A stretch of 64,000 nucleotides of DNA from G965240465 sp965249525 (GCA_965249525.1 OZ252237.1:1550001-1614000), one strand, 5' to 3'; counted from the first letter of the stretch, positions 8,811-18,291 are shown. Notes: generated from the sequence alone by a model not told the origin. Numbers and translations are program-made.

Positions 8811-9473
8811 ATGACGGCATTACTGGATATAAGCGATTGGTGGGGATTGGGCTATGGGGCAAGTGGTTGGGTGGCAGGGGTGTTGCTGCATAGACACTTA
8901 TTGTCTTTGGGGGTTTGTATGAGAAGAGAAGCGCGCTGGTTTTATCCTCTGCTGTTGGGAGTATTGGCAGCAGGTTGGGCAGTAGCGGTGCCGCTGGGTC
9001 GTTTGGAAGCAGTGACATTGGTGCTGCCACTGGGGGCATTGGCGGTGATGGATATGCGAACCTTGACAGTGGAACCTTTACTGATAGCCTGCTCATTGCT
9101 GGCAAGATTGGGTTGGTTGGCATTTGCTGAAACGGGAGCTTTTTTAGAGGGTCTTCAAGGAGCATTGCTGGGAGGGGGTTTGTTATTTTTGGTAGGATTT
9201 TTCTATCGCTGGCTGCGAGGACGGGTGGGATTAGGCGAAGGGGATGCAGCAGTGTTGGCGGCCATCGGTGCGCACGTTGGGACAAGCGGAATTTTATGGG
9301 TAATATTTTTTTCTAGTGGGTTGGCACTACTAGTGGCGCCTGTTTGGCTGCTATGGAATAAGCAGCCCTTGTGGGCTTCCCCGCTGCCGTTTGCGCCATT
9401 TTTATGTGCTGGAGGTTTGCTGGTACGTTTAGGACAGCTGTTTGGCTGGTCTGGACAATATTTGCTAGCCTAA
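8811..9473 (+). CDS. Prepilin peptidase, A24 family
   Basis: A 220-residue polytopic membrane aspartyl protease that removes the leader from type IV prepilins or pseudopilins. Both catalytic aspartates have family-like contexts: one in LAVMDMRTLTVEP (about 82) and one in the conserved GLGEGDAAVLAAIGA (about 142). It lacks the N-terminal methyltransferase/zinc CxxC domain of PilD, so it is the short archaeal/FlaK-like or TadV-like form. It lies six bases after comEC, a pairing that hints at a competence-pilus role, although no pilin or assembly ATPase is in the window. Confidence 0.82.
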   Translation: MTALLDISDWWGLGYGASGWVAGVLLHRHLLSLGVCMRREARWFYPLLLGVLAAGWAVAVPLGRLEAVTLVLPLGALAVMDMRTLTVEPLLIACSLLARLGWLAFAETGAFLEGLQGALLGGGLLFLVGFFYRWLRGRVGLGEGDAAVLAAIGAHVGTSGILWVIFFSSGLALLVAPVWLLWNKQPLWASPLPFAPFLCAGGLLVRLGQLFGWSGQYLLA

Positions 9474-9487
9474 GACCGCACCTTCAG

Positions 9488-10075
9488 CTACAGATGCTGT
9501 GTCAACAGATGCTGCGTCAACTGCTCTAAAGCTCGGGCGCGCATGGAAAACTGGTGACGGGTTGCTGCTGTCATCTCTGCTAGCGTTTGTCTGCTGCCTG
9601 CTGGCTGAAACAGTGCATCCCAGCCAAAACCACCCTCTCCTCGCGGAGCAACAATACTCCCCGCAACTTGTGCCTGAAAACAATGGATCTGATGACCATC
9701 ATGATAACCCAGTACACAAATAGCCTTGGCATTACAATTAGACCCAGCATCCAACGCCTCAAACAATCCTTGTGGAGTAAGCCTGTCTATAAAAAACCGT
9801 ACAAATGGCCCCGGAAGACCATTCCAAGTATCAAAACACAGTGCGGTATCGTCCACCAATAACGGAGCAACTATTTGAGAAGCTGCCTGCTGGGATTTGC
9901 TTCGTACCAATGCTTTCAAATCCAATGTCTGCAACTCCTCAAGATTCAGTGCTTTTCCTGCTACTTCACTGCATGCTGGCAGCTTGGGCAGCAACCAATC
10001 CCGTACCTCCTGCAACTTGCCTTTATTGGAAGTAACAAACACCAACTTTATTGCCGTATTACCTTGAAAGGACAT
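9488..10075 (-). CDS. rdgB: dITP/XTP pyrophosphatase (HAM1/RdgB)
   Basis: 195 residues. It hydrolyses non-canonical purine NTPs (ITP, dITP, XTP) to monophosphates and keeps deaminated bases out of nucleic acids. Family motifs are KLVFVTSNKGKLQEVRDWL at the N-terminus, LLVDDTALCFDTWNGLPGPF in the middle and GFGWDALFQPAGSRQTLAEM near the C-terminus. The N-terminal SNKGK and the DD pair are nucleotide- and metal-binding. Convergent with the prepilin peptidase (14-base gap). Confidence 0.95.
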   Translation of the reverse strand: MSFQGNTAIKLVFVTSNKGKLQEVRDWLLPKLPACSEVAGKALNLEELQTLDLKALVRSKSQQAASQIVAPLLVDDTALCFDTWNGLPGPFVRFFIDRLTPQGLFEALDAGSNCNAKAICVLGYHDGHQIHCFQAQVAGSIVAPRGEGGFGWDALFQPAGSRQTLAEMTAATRHQFSMRARALEQLTQHLLTQHL

Positions 10076-10169
10076 AATGCAAGCTGCCTAAAAAAATGGG
10101 ATTGTGTAAAAGAACACTATGATGCATTCAAGCTGCTTTTGAACATTCTGCCAGGAAAAAGAACCACTT

Positions 10170-11468
10170 ATGCCCCTTTTGCAACAACATCCACTGGTGC
10201 TGCATGGAATTCGCCTGCCCAATGGCCAGTCGGCTTGTGTTCGCTGCCAAGAAGGAAAAATTGTAGAAATCTCCCCCCAACTGACCGCAGCAGCTGACGA
10301 AGACCTGCTGGAAGGCCGCGGTTGGTTGCTGCTGCCAGGTGCAATTGACATGCACGTACATTTCCGCACCCCAGGAGGAGAACACAAAGAAACCCTGGTT
10401 TCAGGCGGTAATGCTGCTGTGAAAGGTGGAGTGACCACCTGTGCAGATATGCCCAATACCTCTCCTTCCACCACCACATCAGCAAACCTAGATGAAAAAG
10501 TGACCCTGGGCAAAGATGCTCCCTGCCATATGTTGTATAACTTTGGAAGCTCAGAAGACAACTTGGCAGAAGTAAAACAGGTGGTAGACCGCCCAGAAAT
10601 ACGCGCGCTCAAAATATACATGGGACCTTCCACTGGGGAGACAGCCCTGTCAATGGAAGCTGTACGCGAACACATGAGGCAGGCGGGGGAATTGCAGCTG
10701 CCAGTAATGGTACATGCCGAAGATCTGGAAACCATCCAAGCCTGCGAAAGCGGATTCCCTCCCCATGTATCTCACCATCACCAACTGAGACCCGCAAGGG
10801 CTGAACTGCGGGCAGTGCGGCTGGCATTGATGTGGGCACGCGAATTTGGCGTCAAGCTCTATTTGGCACACACCACCTGTGCAGAACCACTGGACTGGAT
10901 CACCAGCCTAGAGATGGAAAAACAGGTCATGATAGAATTCTGTCCGCACCACTTGCTATTTAATGAGGAAGACATTCCAGCACCCTTGCCCAATCGCTTT
11001 AAGGTCAATCCCCCCTTGCGAGAACGTTTCTTACAGCAAGAACTGCTTGGTATTCTCTCGCGTTGTCACGGATGCTTGGGCAGCGACCACGCACCCCATA
11101 CCCTGCAAGAAAAAGGACTGCCCTATTATCTGGCACCCAGCGGCATGCCAGGAGTGGAATACTTGTTCGCTCACGCCATCAACTGGTGGCAACAGGGATG
11201 GTTTGATATCCATCGCCTGATAGAGTTGACCAGCGGCAATGCTGCTCGCTATTTTAACCTTAATAAGGGACGTCTAACAATCGGTGCCGATGCCGACTTG
11301 GTGCTGATTGACCCTCAGTGGCAATGGCGCATCGGACAGGGGGATGACGAAATCTACAGCCTGTGTGGCTGGACACCCTATGAAAATATGGGCATGAAAG
11401 GCGGCTTGATGGCATCCATTGTTTCAGGCGTACTGCGTTGGGTTCATCCACGCCTGCAGCGTGAGTAA
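10170..11468 (+). CDS. pyrC: Dihydroorotase
   Basis: 432 residues of the amidohydrolase fold. It interconverts carbamoyl-aspartate and dihydroorotate in pyrimidine synthesis. Metal-site motifs are DMHVHFRTPGGEHKE, GGVTTCADMPNTSP, MVHAED, LYLAHTTCAE and GSDHAPHT (catalytic Asp). The pattern resembles class I (PyrC/AllB-like) enzymes of about 420-450 residues. An allantoinase cannot be fully excluded, but the Arg in HFR and the Asn in MPNTSP favour dihydroorotase. The next gene (lnt) starts about 70 bases downstream. Confidence 0.88.
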   Translation: MPLLQQHPLVLHGIRLPNGQSACVRCQEGKIVEISPQLTAAADEDLLEGRGWLLLPGAIDMHVHFRTPGGEHKETLVSGGNAAVKGGVTTCADMPNTSPSTTTSANLDEKVTLGKDAPCHMLYNFGSSEDNLAEVKQVVDRPEIRALKIYMGPSTGETALSMEAVREHMRQAGELQLPVMVHAEDLETIQACESGFPPHVSHHHQLRPARAELRAVRLALMWAREFGVKLYLAHTTCAEPLDWITSLEMEKQVMIEFCPHHLLFNEEDIPAPLPNRFKVNPPLRERFLQQELLGILSRCHGCLGSDHAPHTLQEKGLPYYLAPSGMPGVEYLFAHAINWWQQGWFDIHRLIELTSGNAARYFNLNKGRLTIGADADLVLIDPQWQWRIGQGDDEIYSLCGWTPYENMGMKGGLMASIVSGVLRWVHPRLQRE

Positions 11469-11541
11469 CACTTGCAGCCATAGTAGGGGCTGCAACCTGC
11501 GTTTGTTCTTTCTTGGCTTCATAAACACACAGCCCGCAACC

Positions 11542-13317
11542 ATGACAGACTCATTGCCACCATCCATTCCTGCATTAAAGCTCTTGTCCGTCAGCAGCCG
11601 CACACGGCGTTGGCTGATACTATTGTTGTGCGTACATGCGGGGGTGTTTTTTGCGCTTTGCATGCCTCCCCACAGCATCCCTGGCTTGTGGACCATAGCT
11701 TTGCTGCCTTTGTGGCTGGCTTTAGATTTCACTCTGCGTCACAACCCCGCTAATTGGATAAAGCGAATAGGACTTTGCTGGCTGTGTACTTGGCCAGTAG
11801 GAATTTTGTATGCCTTGCTGACCGCAGACTGGGTGGTGCATTCCGCCTATGTGTTTGGAGGCTTGCCGCAGCTATTAGCAGGCAGCGTGGTATGGCTGGG
11901 GTTTGGATCATTTATAGCAGGATCGCTGTGGTTGACTCTGGCACTGCCATTTGGGCTGTTTTGGCATAGACCAGCACTGGGCTTGGTGGGCATCCCGCTG
12001 TGGGCGATAGCCATCCAGCAGCTGAGTCCCATATGGTTTCCTTGGGGCCCGGGACAACTGATGTACACCACACCCTCTTTGATACAAGCACAACGTTGGA
12101 TGGGTACAGAAGGATTGGATGTGGTGTTCTTGGGCTGGCAGCTTTGGCTGTATGGAACAGTACGGCGGATGTGGACACCTGCAGAGATTCCACTGAGACC
12201 TTTGTTAACATTGGGGTTCACAGTGCTGGCGCTGCTGCTGCTGCTGACTGTAGACGGCAGGCAGGCATTGCGACCACAGCGTTCTCAAACAAACCCCCCT
12301 CCAGCATCCCTGCAATTGATCGGCATGCAGCCGAATCTCTCTTTGGCGCGGCTGGCTTCTCATCCTGAGTTGCTGCCAGCAGCACGTCTGAGAAACCTGA
12401 CAGAACTGGTGCAAGAATCGGAAAACGCCGTACGCAGTACGCGTTTGCAAGCAGCAGAACAAACCGCACCAGTCAACACCGAATTGCTGGTGTGGCCGGA
12501 ATCCGTGTTTAGTCCGCAGTACTTTTTCCACCTGCCAGCACGCCGCCAGGTAGAAGCACTGGCAAAACGATTAGAAGTACCAATAATACTCAACACCTTG
12601 CATACAGAATTTTCCTCAGCAGAAGAAGAGCCCCGTTATTATGGTTCTGCGGTGCATGTGCGAGCAGATGGAAGTACTGCCGGGCGCTATGATAAAATCA
12701 CCCTTATGCCTTTTGGCGAAACCATTCCCCTGGGACGCTTGTTTCCTTCCTGGAGAAGACTGTTCAAGCGCATCGTTCCACAAGTGAGTGAATTTGAAGC
12801 AGGGCAGGAATACACGGTATTTCGCTTAACAGCAGCAGCAGCAGTGGCGCCACTGATTTGCTTTGACATTTTGCATCGTCAAGCAGCCTTGGAGATGGGG
12901 CGAGCTGGTGCCAATGTAGGAGTGGTGATGGCAAACCTGGCTTGGTTTGGAGACAGTGGAATCAGCCGTCAGATGGAAACTTTGATGCGTCTGCGGGCAA
13001 TTGCTGCTGGCATCCCGATGGTGTTGTTGTCGCAAAATGGTGAAAGTCTAGCCATAGATGCCCAGGGACGTCGTTTGGGTGAGCCTCTGCCTGCATATAC
13101 CCAGGGGGTGCTGCGGGCACGTTTAGAATTGCCAGAACAAGCCTCTTTTTATGCGCGTCATCGGGTGTGGTGGCAGCGCTTGGCACTGTCCAGCTGGGCG
13201 ATACTGATGTTGTGGCTGTACTGGAAAGGAGCTTGGGCAGCCAGCAGACTTGCAGTATGGCAAAAGCTTAAAACAGCAGTGATGAAAGCCTGCTATAAGA
13301 AGCAGCAAAGGTGCTGA
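11542..13317 (+). CDS. lnt: Apolipoprotein N-acyltransferase
   Basis: About 591 residues from the ATG at 11542. Transfers an acyl chain to the N-terminal cysteine of lipoproteins at the periplasmic face of the inner membrane. It has several N-terminal membrane segments (about 25-235) followed by a nitrilase domain. The catalytic elements are visible: Glu in LLVWPESVFSPQYF, Lys in RYDKITLMPFGETIP (with the second Glu of PFGE) and Cys in PLICFDILHR. The Glu usually next to the catalytic Cys is Asp. The open frame upstream of 11542 overlaps pyrC and is not homologous. It abuts folC directly (TGA then ATG). Confidence 0.95.
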   Translation: MTDSLPPSIPALKLLSVSSRTRRWLILLLCVHAGVFFALCMPPHSIPGLWTIALLPLWLALDFTLRHNPANWIKRIGLCWLCTWPVGILYALLTADWVVHSAYVFGGLPQLLAGSVVWLGFGSFIAGSLWLTLALPFGLFWHRPALGLVGIPLWAIAIQQLSPIWFPWGPGQLMYTTPSLIQAQRWMGTEGLDVVFLGWQLWLYGTVRRMWTPAEIPLRPLLTLGFTVLALLLLLTVDGRQALRPQRSQTNPPPASLQLIGMQPNLSLARLASHPELLPAARLRNLTELVQESENAVRSTRLQAAEQTAPVNTELLVWPESVFSPQYFFHLPARRQVEALAKRLEVPIILNTLHTEFSSAEEEPRYYGSAVHVRADGSTAGRYDKITLMPFGETIPLGRLFPSWRRLFKRIVPQVSEFEAGQEYTVFRLTAAAAVAPLICFDILHRQAALEMGRAGANVGVVMANLAWFGDSGISRQMETLMRLRAIAAGIPMVLLSQNGESLAIDAQGRRLGEPLPAYTQGVLRARLELPEQASFYARHRVWWQRLALSSWAILMLWLYWKGAWAASRLAVWQKLKTAVMKACYKKQQRC

Positions 13318-14706
13318 ATGCGTCATCCTGGATACCGACGGCTGGAAAAAGAATTGATGGCCGCCCGTGCTGTTGGACGTGCTGCGCCTGAACGATTGCA
13401 GGCTGTACGTCTGCTGCTGGAAGAATTGGACTCCCCTCAGCGTCACCTGAAAGTGGTGCATGTGGCTGGCACCAATGGCAAAGGATTGACCTCCCACCTC
13501 ACCGCCTGCCTACTGGAACAACACACAGGTGCTCAAGTGGGCTTGTTCACCTCACCCCATTTATCCGAGATCCGTGAACGCATCGCTTTTGGCGGTCGCA
13601 GCAGCAGCGAGGAAGAATTCGCAGCAGCAGCCTGGAAGACTCTTTCCATTGCCCGCCGACTTCGCATGCATTTCTCATTTTTTGATCTGCTCACCGCAGC
13701 TGCACTATGGGCATTCGCCCAAGCAAAAGTCCACTGGGCAGTCTTGGAAACTGGCATAGGAGGCGCCGCTGACGCCACCAACGCCATCAACAAACAACTC
13801 GCCATCATCACCCGCTTGGGGTTGGATCACCAAGCCATCCTTGGACACACACTGCGCCACATCGCCTCAGAAAAACTGGCTATCGCACCCAAGGGAGGCC
13901 AAGTGGTGCTCGGCGCACAACTTCCCACCTTGGAACACTGGATCACAGGACGTTTGAACGCCTGGAAATGTCACACGACCAAGGCCCGTATCATCAAGCT
14001 CCGTCTGCATAACTCTACCATTCACGTCCATTGGCCCGACGGCAGCTCCAATTCCAGCCCCATCTTATTTCCACAACAACAAACCCCGCCATGGCGCTCC
14101 GCCGCCGCCAATGCATTCGCCGCAGGATGGACCCTCTGGCCAAACCCAACTCCAACCCAGCGACAAAACTGGCTCAAAGCCATCTGCCAAACCCACTTGC
14201 CCGCACGGCTAGATCTAAGACAAAACCAATCCCTTTCACTACCCCCAGCACCATCAAACACAGCACCTGTTTTCAAACAAATATTGCTTGATGGCGCTCA
14301 CAACCCCCAAGCACTCTGCGCCCTGGCGCATCAAATCCGACAATGGAACCTGAAACCATACCAATTGCTTCTTGTTCTTTCCAAAGACCGCCTCCATCCT
14401 CCCATCCGCCGTGCGCTCAATACCATCCTCCGACGTGCGCAACGTCTCTTGCTCCCCTCACTGATGCATGAAAAAATTGCCCCCCCACAGCAACTCCAGG
14501 CATTTCTCCACCCATCACATCCCCAGCTTCCCACCCTCACCTTCCCCAATGTCACTTCCGCACTCCAAGAAGCTTCCAGTCAACCACAGGTTCCCCTGGT
14601 TGCCACAGGTTCCTTCTGGATGATAGGAGAAATACTTAAACACATACCTACCAAACCCTCCAAGCTGCCTGCCATAATCACAAACAGCAACTGTCCCTCA
14701 TTATGA
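13318..14706 (+). CDS. folC: Folylpolyglutamate synthase / dihydrofolate synthase (FolC, Mur-ligase family)
   Basis: 462 residues. Adds glutamate to folates and may also ligate dihydropteroate to glutamate. The P-loop is at 51-57, GTNGKGL; the usual final residue is Ser. Other Mur-ligase elements are LFTSPHLSEIRERI, WAVLETGIGGAADATNAI, RLGLDHQAILG and the C-terminal LLDGAHNPQAL. It starts one base after the lnt stop, so the two are an operon. The 3' half is extremely C-rich on the coding strand. The last six bases overlap the convergent exchanger gene. Confidence 0.93.
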   Translation: MRHPGYRRLEKELMAARAVGRAAPERLQAVRLLLEELDSPQRHLKVVHVAGTNGKGLTSHLTACLLEQHTGAQVGLFTSPHLSEIRERIAFGGRSSSEEEFAAAAWKTLSIARRLRMHFSFFDLLTAAALWAFAQAKVHWAVLETGIGGAADATNAINKQLAIITRLGLDHQAILGHTLRHIASEKLAIAPKGGQVVLGAQLPTLEHWITGRLNAWKCHTTKARIIKLRLHNSTIHVHWPDGSSNSSPILFPQQQTPPWRSAAANAFAAGWTLWPNPTPTQRQNWLKAICQTHLPARLDLRQNQSLSLPPAPSNTAPVFKQILLDGAHNPQALCALAHQIRQWNLKPYQLLLVLSKDRLHPPIRRALNTILRRAQRLLLPSLMHEKIAPPQQLQAFLHPSHPQLPTLTFPNVTSALQEASSQPQVPLVATGSFWMIGEILKHIPTKPSKLPAIITNSNCPSL

Positions 14707-15825
14707 ACCCAGCATGGCACTCAGCGAGATAACACCCACCGTGTCCAGCACTTGTGAAACAAAGTAAAGAGCATAAAGCCCCAGCAAAAGCATCCCGCCC
14801 GCACGGCCCATGCGCCAACGGCTAGCAATAAGCGAGATAAGCAACGCAACAACCGTGCATAATAGCAGAATGCTAGAGGCAGTAACGTTTTCATTGCCAA
14901 CAGGTATTTCTTCGCCACGAATAGCAATAATAAACACCCAGACCACACCCAAGCCAACCAGGATGTCAAAAATATTGCTCCCCACAGCATTGCTGATAGC
15001 CATATCGGCTTTGCCGCGACGAGCAACAGAGAGAGAACTGAGCAAGTCTGGTACAGATGTACCCACCGCCAGTACAATCAGCGCAATCACCGCTTCAGGC
15101 ACGCTTAGTGATTTTGCCATCAGGACACCGCACTCCACCAACAACCAGCTGAGAACGCTGATGCTGGCTACAGAAGCAATAAACAGCCAAGTTTGATTGG
15201 TGTTCTTTCCAGCCGGCATAATCATGCGGAAAATGCCGTCAATCATCCCAGTAACTTTGCCCCAAGCCTTTTGCCACAAAGCATCTCTGCTTGGCTTCTT
15301 TTTTTCTTCTATTTCTATATCTTCCAGATTGTCGGCTTGATCTTCATAGGGGAATATTTTCCGCCACAGCGGCAGAGAAATTAGATATACCACATAAAAT
15401 CCCATAAAAATAAGTGCCTCAGACATGACGATGAGACCATCAGAGAAAGACCAAAGTAACAGCCCAATAGAAACCAGATAGAAACCCAGATCGCGCACCA
15501 CAGGCTGCCAACTGACCATAGCACCAGTCACCAAAGCAGAAGCCCCGACAATTACCAAGACGTTGAAGATAGCCGAACCTACGATGGTACCCGCACTGAG
15601 ATCGCCCAATTCCACTGACTTGGAGAGCGCAATCAGCGAGGTAAAAAACTCAGGAGCACTGGAACCCATAGCCATCAATGTAGCTCCAGCCACATCTGAG
15701 GTGAGCTTCATGCGATTGGAAAGATGTTCCAGGCTGTGGATGAAGTATTCATCGGTTACATGCGCTAGGGCATAAAACAATAAAATCAATGCCGCAAAAG
15801 TACCCAGTGCAATCAGGATATTCAT
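14701..15825 (-). CDS. Calcium/sodium exchanger (YrbG/CaCA family)
   Basis: 374 residues with about ten membrane segments in two inverted halves joined by a charged cytoplasmic loop (about 175-195, rich in Asp, Glu and Lys). The two alpha-repeats carry the ion-binding motifs GSSAPEFFTSL (near 55) and GTSVPDLLSSL (near 256). Members exchange Ca2+ for Na+ or K+ across the inner membrane. The ATG start precedes the first membrane segment. Transcribed alone. The 388-base gap upstream separates it from the divergent pgeF. Confidence 0.93.
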   Translation of the reverse strand: MNILIALGTFAALILLFYALAHVTDEYFIHSLEHLSNRMKLTSDVAGATLMAMGSSAPEFFTSLIALSKSVELGDLSAGTIVGSAIFNVLVIVGASALVTGAMVSWQPVVRDLGFYLVSIGLLLWSFSDGLIVMSEALIFMGFYVVYLISLPLWRKIFPYEDQADNLEDIEIEEKKKPSRDALWQKAWGKVTGMIDGIFRMIMPAGKNTNQTWLFIASVASISVLSWLLVECGVLMAKSLSVPEAVIALIVLAVGTSVPDLLSSLSVARRGKADMAISNAVGSNIFDILVGLGVVWVFIIAIRGEEIPVGNENVTASSILLLCTVVALLISLIASRWRMGRAGGMLLLGLYALYFVSQVLDTVGVISLSAMLGS

Positions 15826-16213
15826 AGTAACCTGTCCTTAAAAATGAAGACTACTTGGCAATATTAGGGAAAAAATTCTTAGAAACTTATCGTGGTCAGT
15901 TACTGATACTGTTGCAACCCGTTCTTGTGTGCCAAAATTGGAAATAGCCGTTCTGTGGAGACAGTTTTTCTTCAACGAATGCCAACAGCAATGAATGCAA
16001 ATAGCAATCCAAAATATAATCAAATAACCAAAATTTGGCAAACAAGCTGGAGAGACTGATAAAAAATGGGCATAAGATGCCCAGTGGCGTGATATATTGG
16101 CTGGCAAGTATAGGGGATGGGCGGGTGATGCCAGAAGCCAGCAGGACAGCGGAACAAGGATAAGCGAGACCATGACAAGCGAGACCAGGACAGGGAGACT
16201 AGGATAGGAAGAT
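15826..16213. other. Intergenic region between the exchanger and pgeF
   Basis: A 388-base spacer between divergent genes. It holds a degenerate 15-base tandem repeat near 16162-16206 and otherwise no convincing gene. A frame on the - strand spans it but runs into pgeF and has no recognisable protein features. Promoters for both flanking genes are expected here; I could not place them with confidence. Confidence 0.6.
16162..16206. repeat. Degenerate 15-base tandem repeat upstream of pgeF
   Basis: Two near-identical copies of AAGCGAGACCAKGAC at 16162 and 16177, followed by a decayed third. It is one of three short tandem repeats in or beside the pgeF-purC pair. Confidence 0.65.
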
Positions 16214-17086
16214 TTGGCACCAACAACCAGGCAGCAAAGAAGAAGCAGACCTAGCGAAACATGTCGGTTAGGAAAAGAAGACAAGGTTTTGTCTGTGGAA
16301 AGCGAAGGTGGTGTGGCAGAAGATATACTGGAAACAACAGCATGGCTAAAAGAGGGGGTAAGCGGTTTGCAGTGTGGATTTGGTAAAGCACAGCCCCGAC
16401 AGAGTGACTGGGAATTGGCACAGCATTTGGGAGGCATCTGGGGAGAGGGGGCATCGGTGCCTGTGCAATTGTTGACACAACCGCACGGGACGGCATGGCT
16501 AGAAACAGGGGAAGTTGTTGGTTATGATGCCCAAGGTCAAGCACTGCCTTGTTGTGATGGTGCGGTAGGATGGCTGGAAGATGGAAGGGGGCTGCGGCTG
16601 GGGATAAAGACAGCGGATTGTGTGCCTATATTGTTGGTGGATGGCAAGCAGGGACTTTATGCAGGACTTCATTTAGGTTGGCGAGGAACAGCAAAAGGGT
16701 TTTTGAGTCGTTTGCTGCAGCATTGGAAAAAGGAGGGAGGGTTGCAGCAGGTGCGTTTAGCAATGGGACCACATATTTGTGGGTGTTGTTTTCAGGTGGG
16801 AACGGAGTGTTTGGATCAGTTTCCTTCCCGGTGGCTGGAGGGGGCGGTGAAAGAACATCCAGGTGGTTATTGGTTGAATTTGGCTGCGGTTTTGCGCACC
16901 CAAGCAAAGGAGTATGGTCTGGCAAACGAACAGATACGCCAAGTGGATCAATGCTCTTTTTGTGAGACAAATACCCAAGGAGAAAAGATATATGCTAGCT
17001 ATCGGCGTCATCTTTTGGCAAAGTCAGCCTTGCCCAAGGTTTTGCCTCCAAGCACAGTCAATCTCTCATGGATTGGCCCTGCTTGA
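16214..17086 (+). CDS. pgeF: Peptidoglycan editing factor PgeF (YfiH, multicopper-oxidase-like fold)
   Basis: YfiH/PgeF proteins remove or prevent misincorporation of L-Ser in cell-wall precursors, and the fold also shows purine nucleoside hydrolase or phosphorylase activity in homologues. The metal-site motifs are all present: TQPHG, IKTADCVPILLVD, GLHLGWRGTAKGF and MGPHICGCCFQVG. The frame has no ATG before the conserved region. TTG at 16214 gives 290 residues; in-frame TTG and GTG codons near 16288-16294 are alternatives and would give about 265, closer to the usual 240-260. The stop overlaps a purC start (TGATG at 17084-17088). Confidence 0.88.
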   Translation: MAPTTRQQRRSRPSETCRLGKEDKVLSVESEGGVAEDILETTAWLKEGVSGLQCGFGKAQPRQSDWELAQHLGGIWGEGASVPVQLLTQPHGTAWLETGEVVGYDAQGQALPCCDGAVGWLEDGRGLRLGIKTADCVPILLVDGKQGLYAGLHLGWRGTAKGFLSRLLQHWKKEGGLQQVRLAMGPHICGCCFQVGTECLDQFPSRWLEGAVKEHPGGYWLNLAAVLRTQAKEYGLANEQIRQVDQCSFCETNTQGEKIYASYRRHLLAKSALPKVLPPSTVNLSWIGPA

Positions 17087-18291
17087 TGGGTCATTGTACG
17101 GATCAAGTTATATATCTCAGACAGAATAACCATGTTGAATCCGTTCCAGTCATCCAAAGCACAGTGAACATCAAAGAACACCCCCCAAATGTACTGCAGC
17201 CAGGCGTACTGCAGCCAGGCGTACTGCATCCAGGCGCACTGCTGCGACAAGGCAGCGTGAAAAACCTGCGCCAAGCAAAAGACCCTAACCAACTCTGGTT
17301 TGAATTTACCGATGACTACTCAGTATTTGACTGGGGAAAAATGCCAGACCCCATCCCTGGCAAAGGCCAGGCACTGGCACGGCTGGCAGAGTATCTGTTT
17401 GAACGGCTGGCAGACAAACAACTATGGACGCATCCCAGTCTGAAAAACCATAAAGATATCTCGCCCTGCCTGCCCATTCGCCACCACTTCTTGCAGCGAC
17501 AGCAATCCGCCATACTGGTACACCGTGTGGACATCCCTCAGCTGCAACCAAGCACAATAGCCAACATCCCTATTTACGACTATGCCTATCCCCAACAGAC
17601 ACGCCAACTCATCCCCCTGGAAGTGATTTTTCGCTTTGGTGTGCCCAAAGGTTCTAGCCTGCTCAAGCGCAGCCACTGGTATTCCTTTCCTATCCACGAA
17701 GGAGCAGAATTTGAAAATTCCCTTATTGAATTTTCCACCAAGCTAGAATCCAAAGACCGCATACTGTCTTATCAAGAAGCCTGCCTCATCATGGGTGGAG
17801 ATACCCAAGACCTCACACGCCTGCACGGCAAAACCCAAGCCGTGGCACTGGCACTAAAAATCCTGCTGAAAGAATGTGGTCTGAAACTATGGGATGGCAA
17901 ATTGGAATGGGCTCGCTGGGACGACGATTTTCTGCTGGTAGACAGCATCGGACCTGATGAACTGCGTGTGAGCCAACAAGAAGCCACGTTTAGCAAACAA
18001 TTCCTGCGAGATTTCTATCTTTCCACCCCTTGGATGAAGGCTATTGATGAAGGCCGTCTCCTTGCCAAATCCCGTGCGCAAACCGATTGGACCACCATCG
18101 TGAAAACAGAACTCCGCCAGCAGCCTCCACCACTCACAGCACCCTGGCTGCATGCTGCCGCAGCCCTCTATCAAGATTTTTGCACCATGGTGATAGAACA
18201 AAAAAACGCCGACAACTTCCTCAAAGCCTTCCGCAATTTGCAAAATCAATTGCAAAATCAATTGCAAAATCAACAAGCATCTACCAGCTAA
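17086..18291 (+). CDS. purC: Phosphoribosylaminoimidazole-succinocarboxamide synthase
   Basis: SAICAR synthetase of purine synthesis, ligating aspartate to CAIR with ATP. The ATG at 17086 overlaps the pgeF stop (TGATG) and gives 401 residues; an ATG six codons earlier is possible. The catalytic core starts at GSVKNLR, followed by LWFEFTDDYSVFDWGKMPD and IPGKGQALARL, and the later DSIGPDELRVSQQ corresponds to the usual D-E-R region. It is longer than E. coli PurC (237 residues). It carries a VLQPG-type triple repeat before the core and an LQNQ triple repeat at the C-terminus. Start of the G/T-to-C/A drift lies in pgeF; this gene is already C/A-rich. Confidence 0.9.
   Translation: MGHCTDQVIYLRQNNHVESVPVIQSTVNIKEHPPNVLQPGVLQPGVLHPGALLRQGSVKNLRQAKDPNQLWFEFTDDYSVFDWGKMPDPIPGKGQALARLAEYLFERLADKQLWTHPSLKNHKDISPCLPIRHHFLQRQQSAILVHRVDIPQLQPSTIANIPIYDYAYPQQTRQLIPLEVIFRFGVPKGSSLLKRSHWYSFPIHEGAEFENSLIEFSTKLESKDRILSYQEACLIMGGDTQDLTRLHGKTQAVALALKILLKECGLKLWDGKLEWARWDDDFLLVDSIGPDELRVSQQEATFSKQFLRDFYLSTPWMKAIDEGRLLAKSRAQTDWTTIVKTELRQQPPPLTAPWLHAAAALYQDFCTMVIEQKNADNFLKAFRNLQNQLQNQLQNQQASTS
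17191..17235 (+). repeat. 15-base tandem repeat in the purC N-terminus
   Basis: Three copies of GTACTGCAGCCAGGC (third copy with one change), encoding VLQPG, VLQPG, VLHPG just before the catalytic core. The repeat keeps the frame. It is absent from ordinary PurC as far as I know the family. Confidence 0.9.
18238..18273 (+). repeat. 12-base tandem repeat at the purC C-terminus
   Basis: Three perfect copies of TTGCAAAATCAA encoding LQNQ repeats, six codons before the stop. Frame-preserving. Confidence 0.92.

Noticed and set aside
8500..9285. 261-codon Pro/Leu-rich frame opposite comEC and the peptidase
   Set aside because: A product of the strong G/T bias of the + strand genes; no homology recognised.
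15838..16437. 199-codon frame on the - strand upstream of the exchanger gene
   Set aside because: It overlaps the well-supported pgeF gene and has no recognisable domain; Ser/Pro/Leu-rich composition is typical of a shadow frame.
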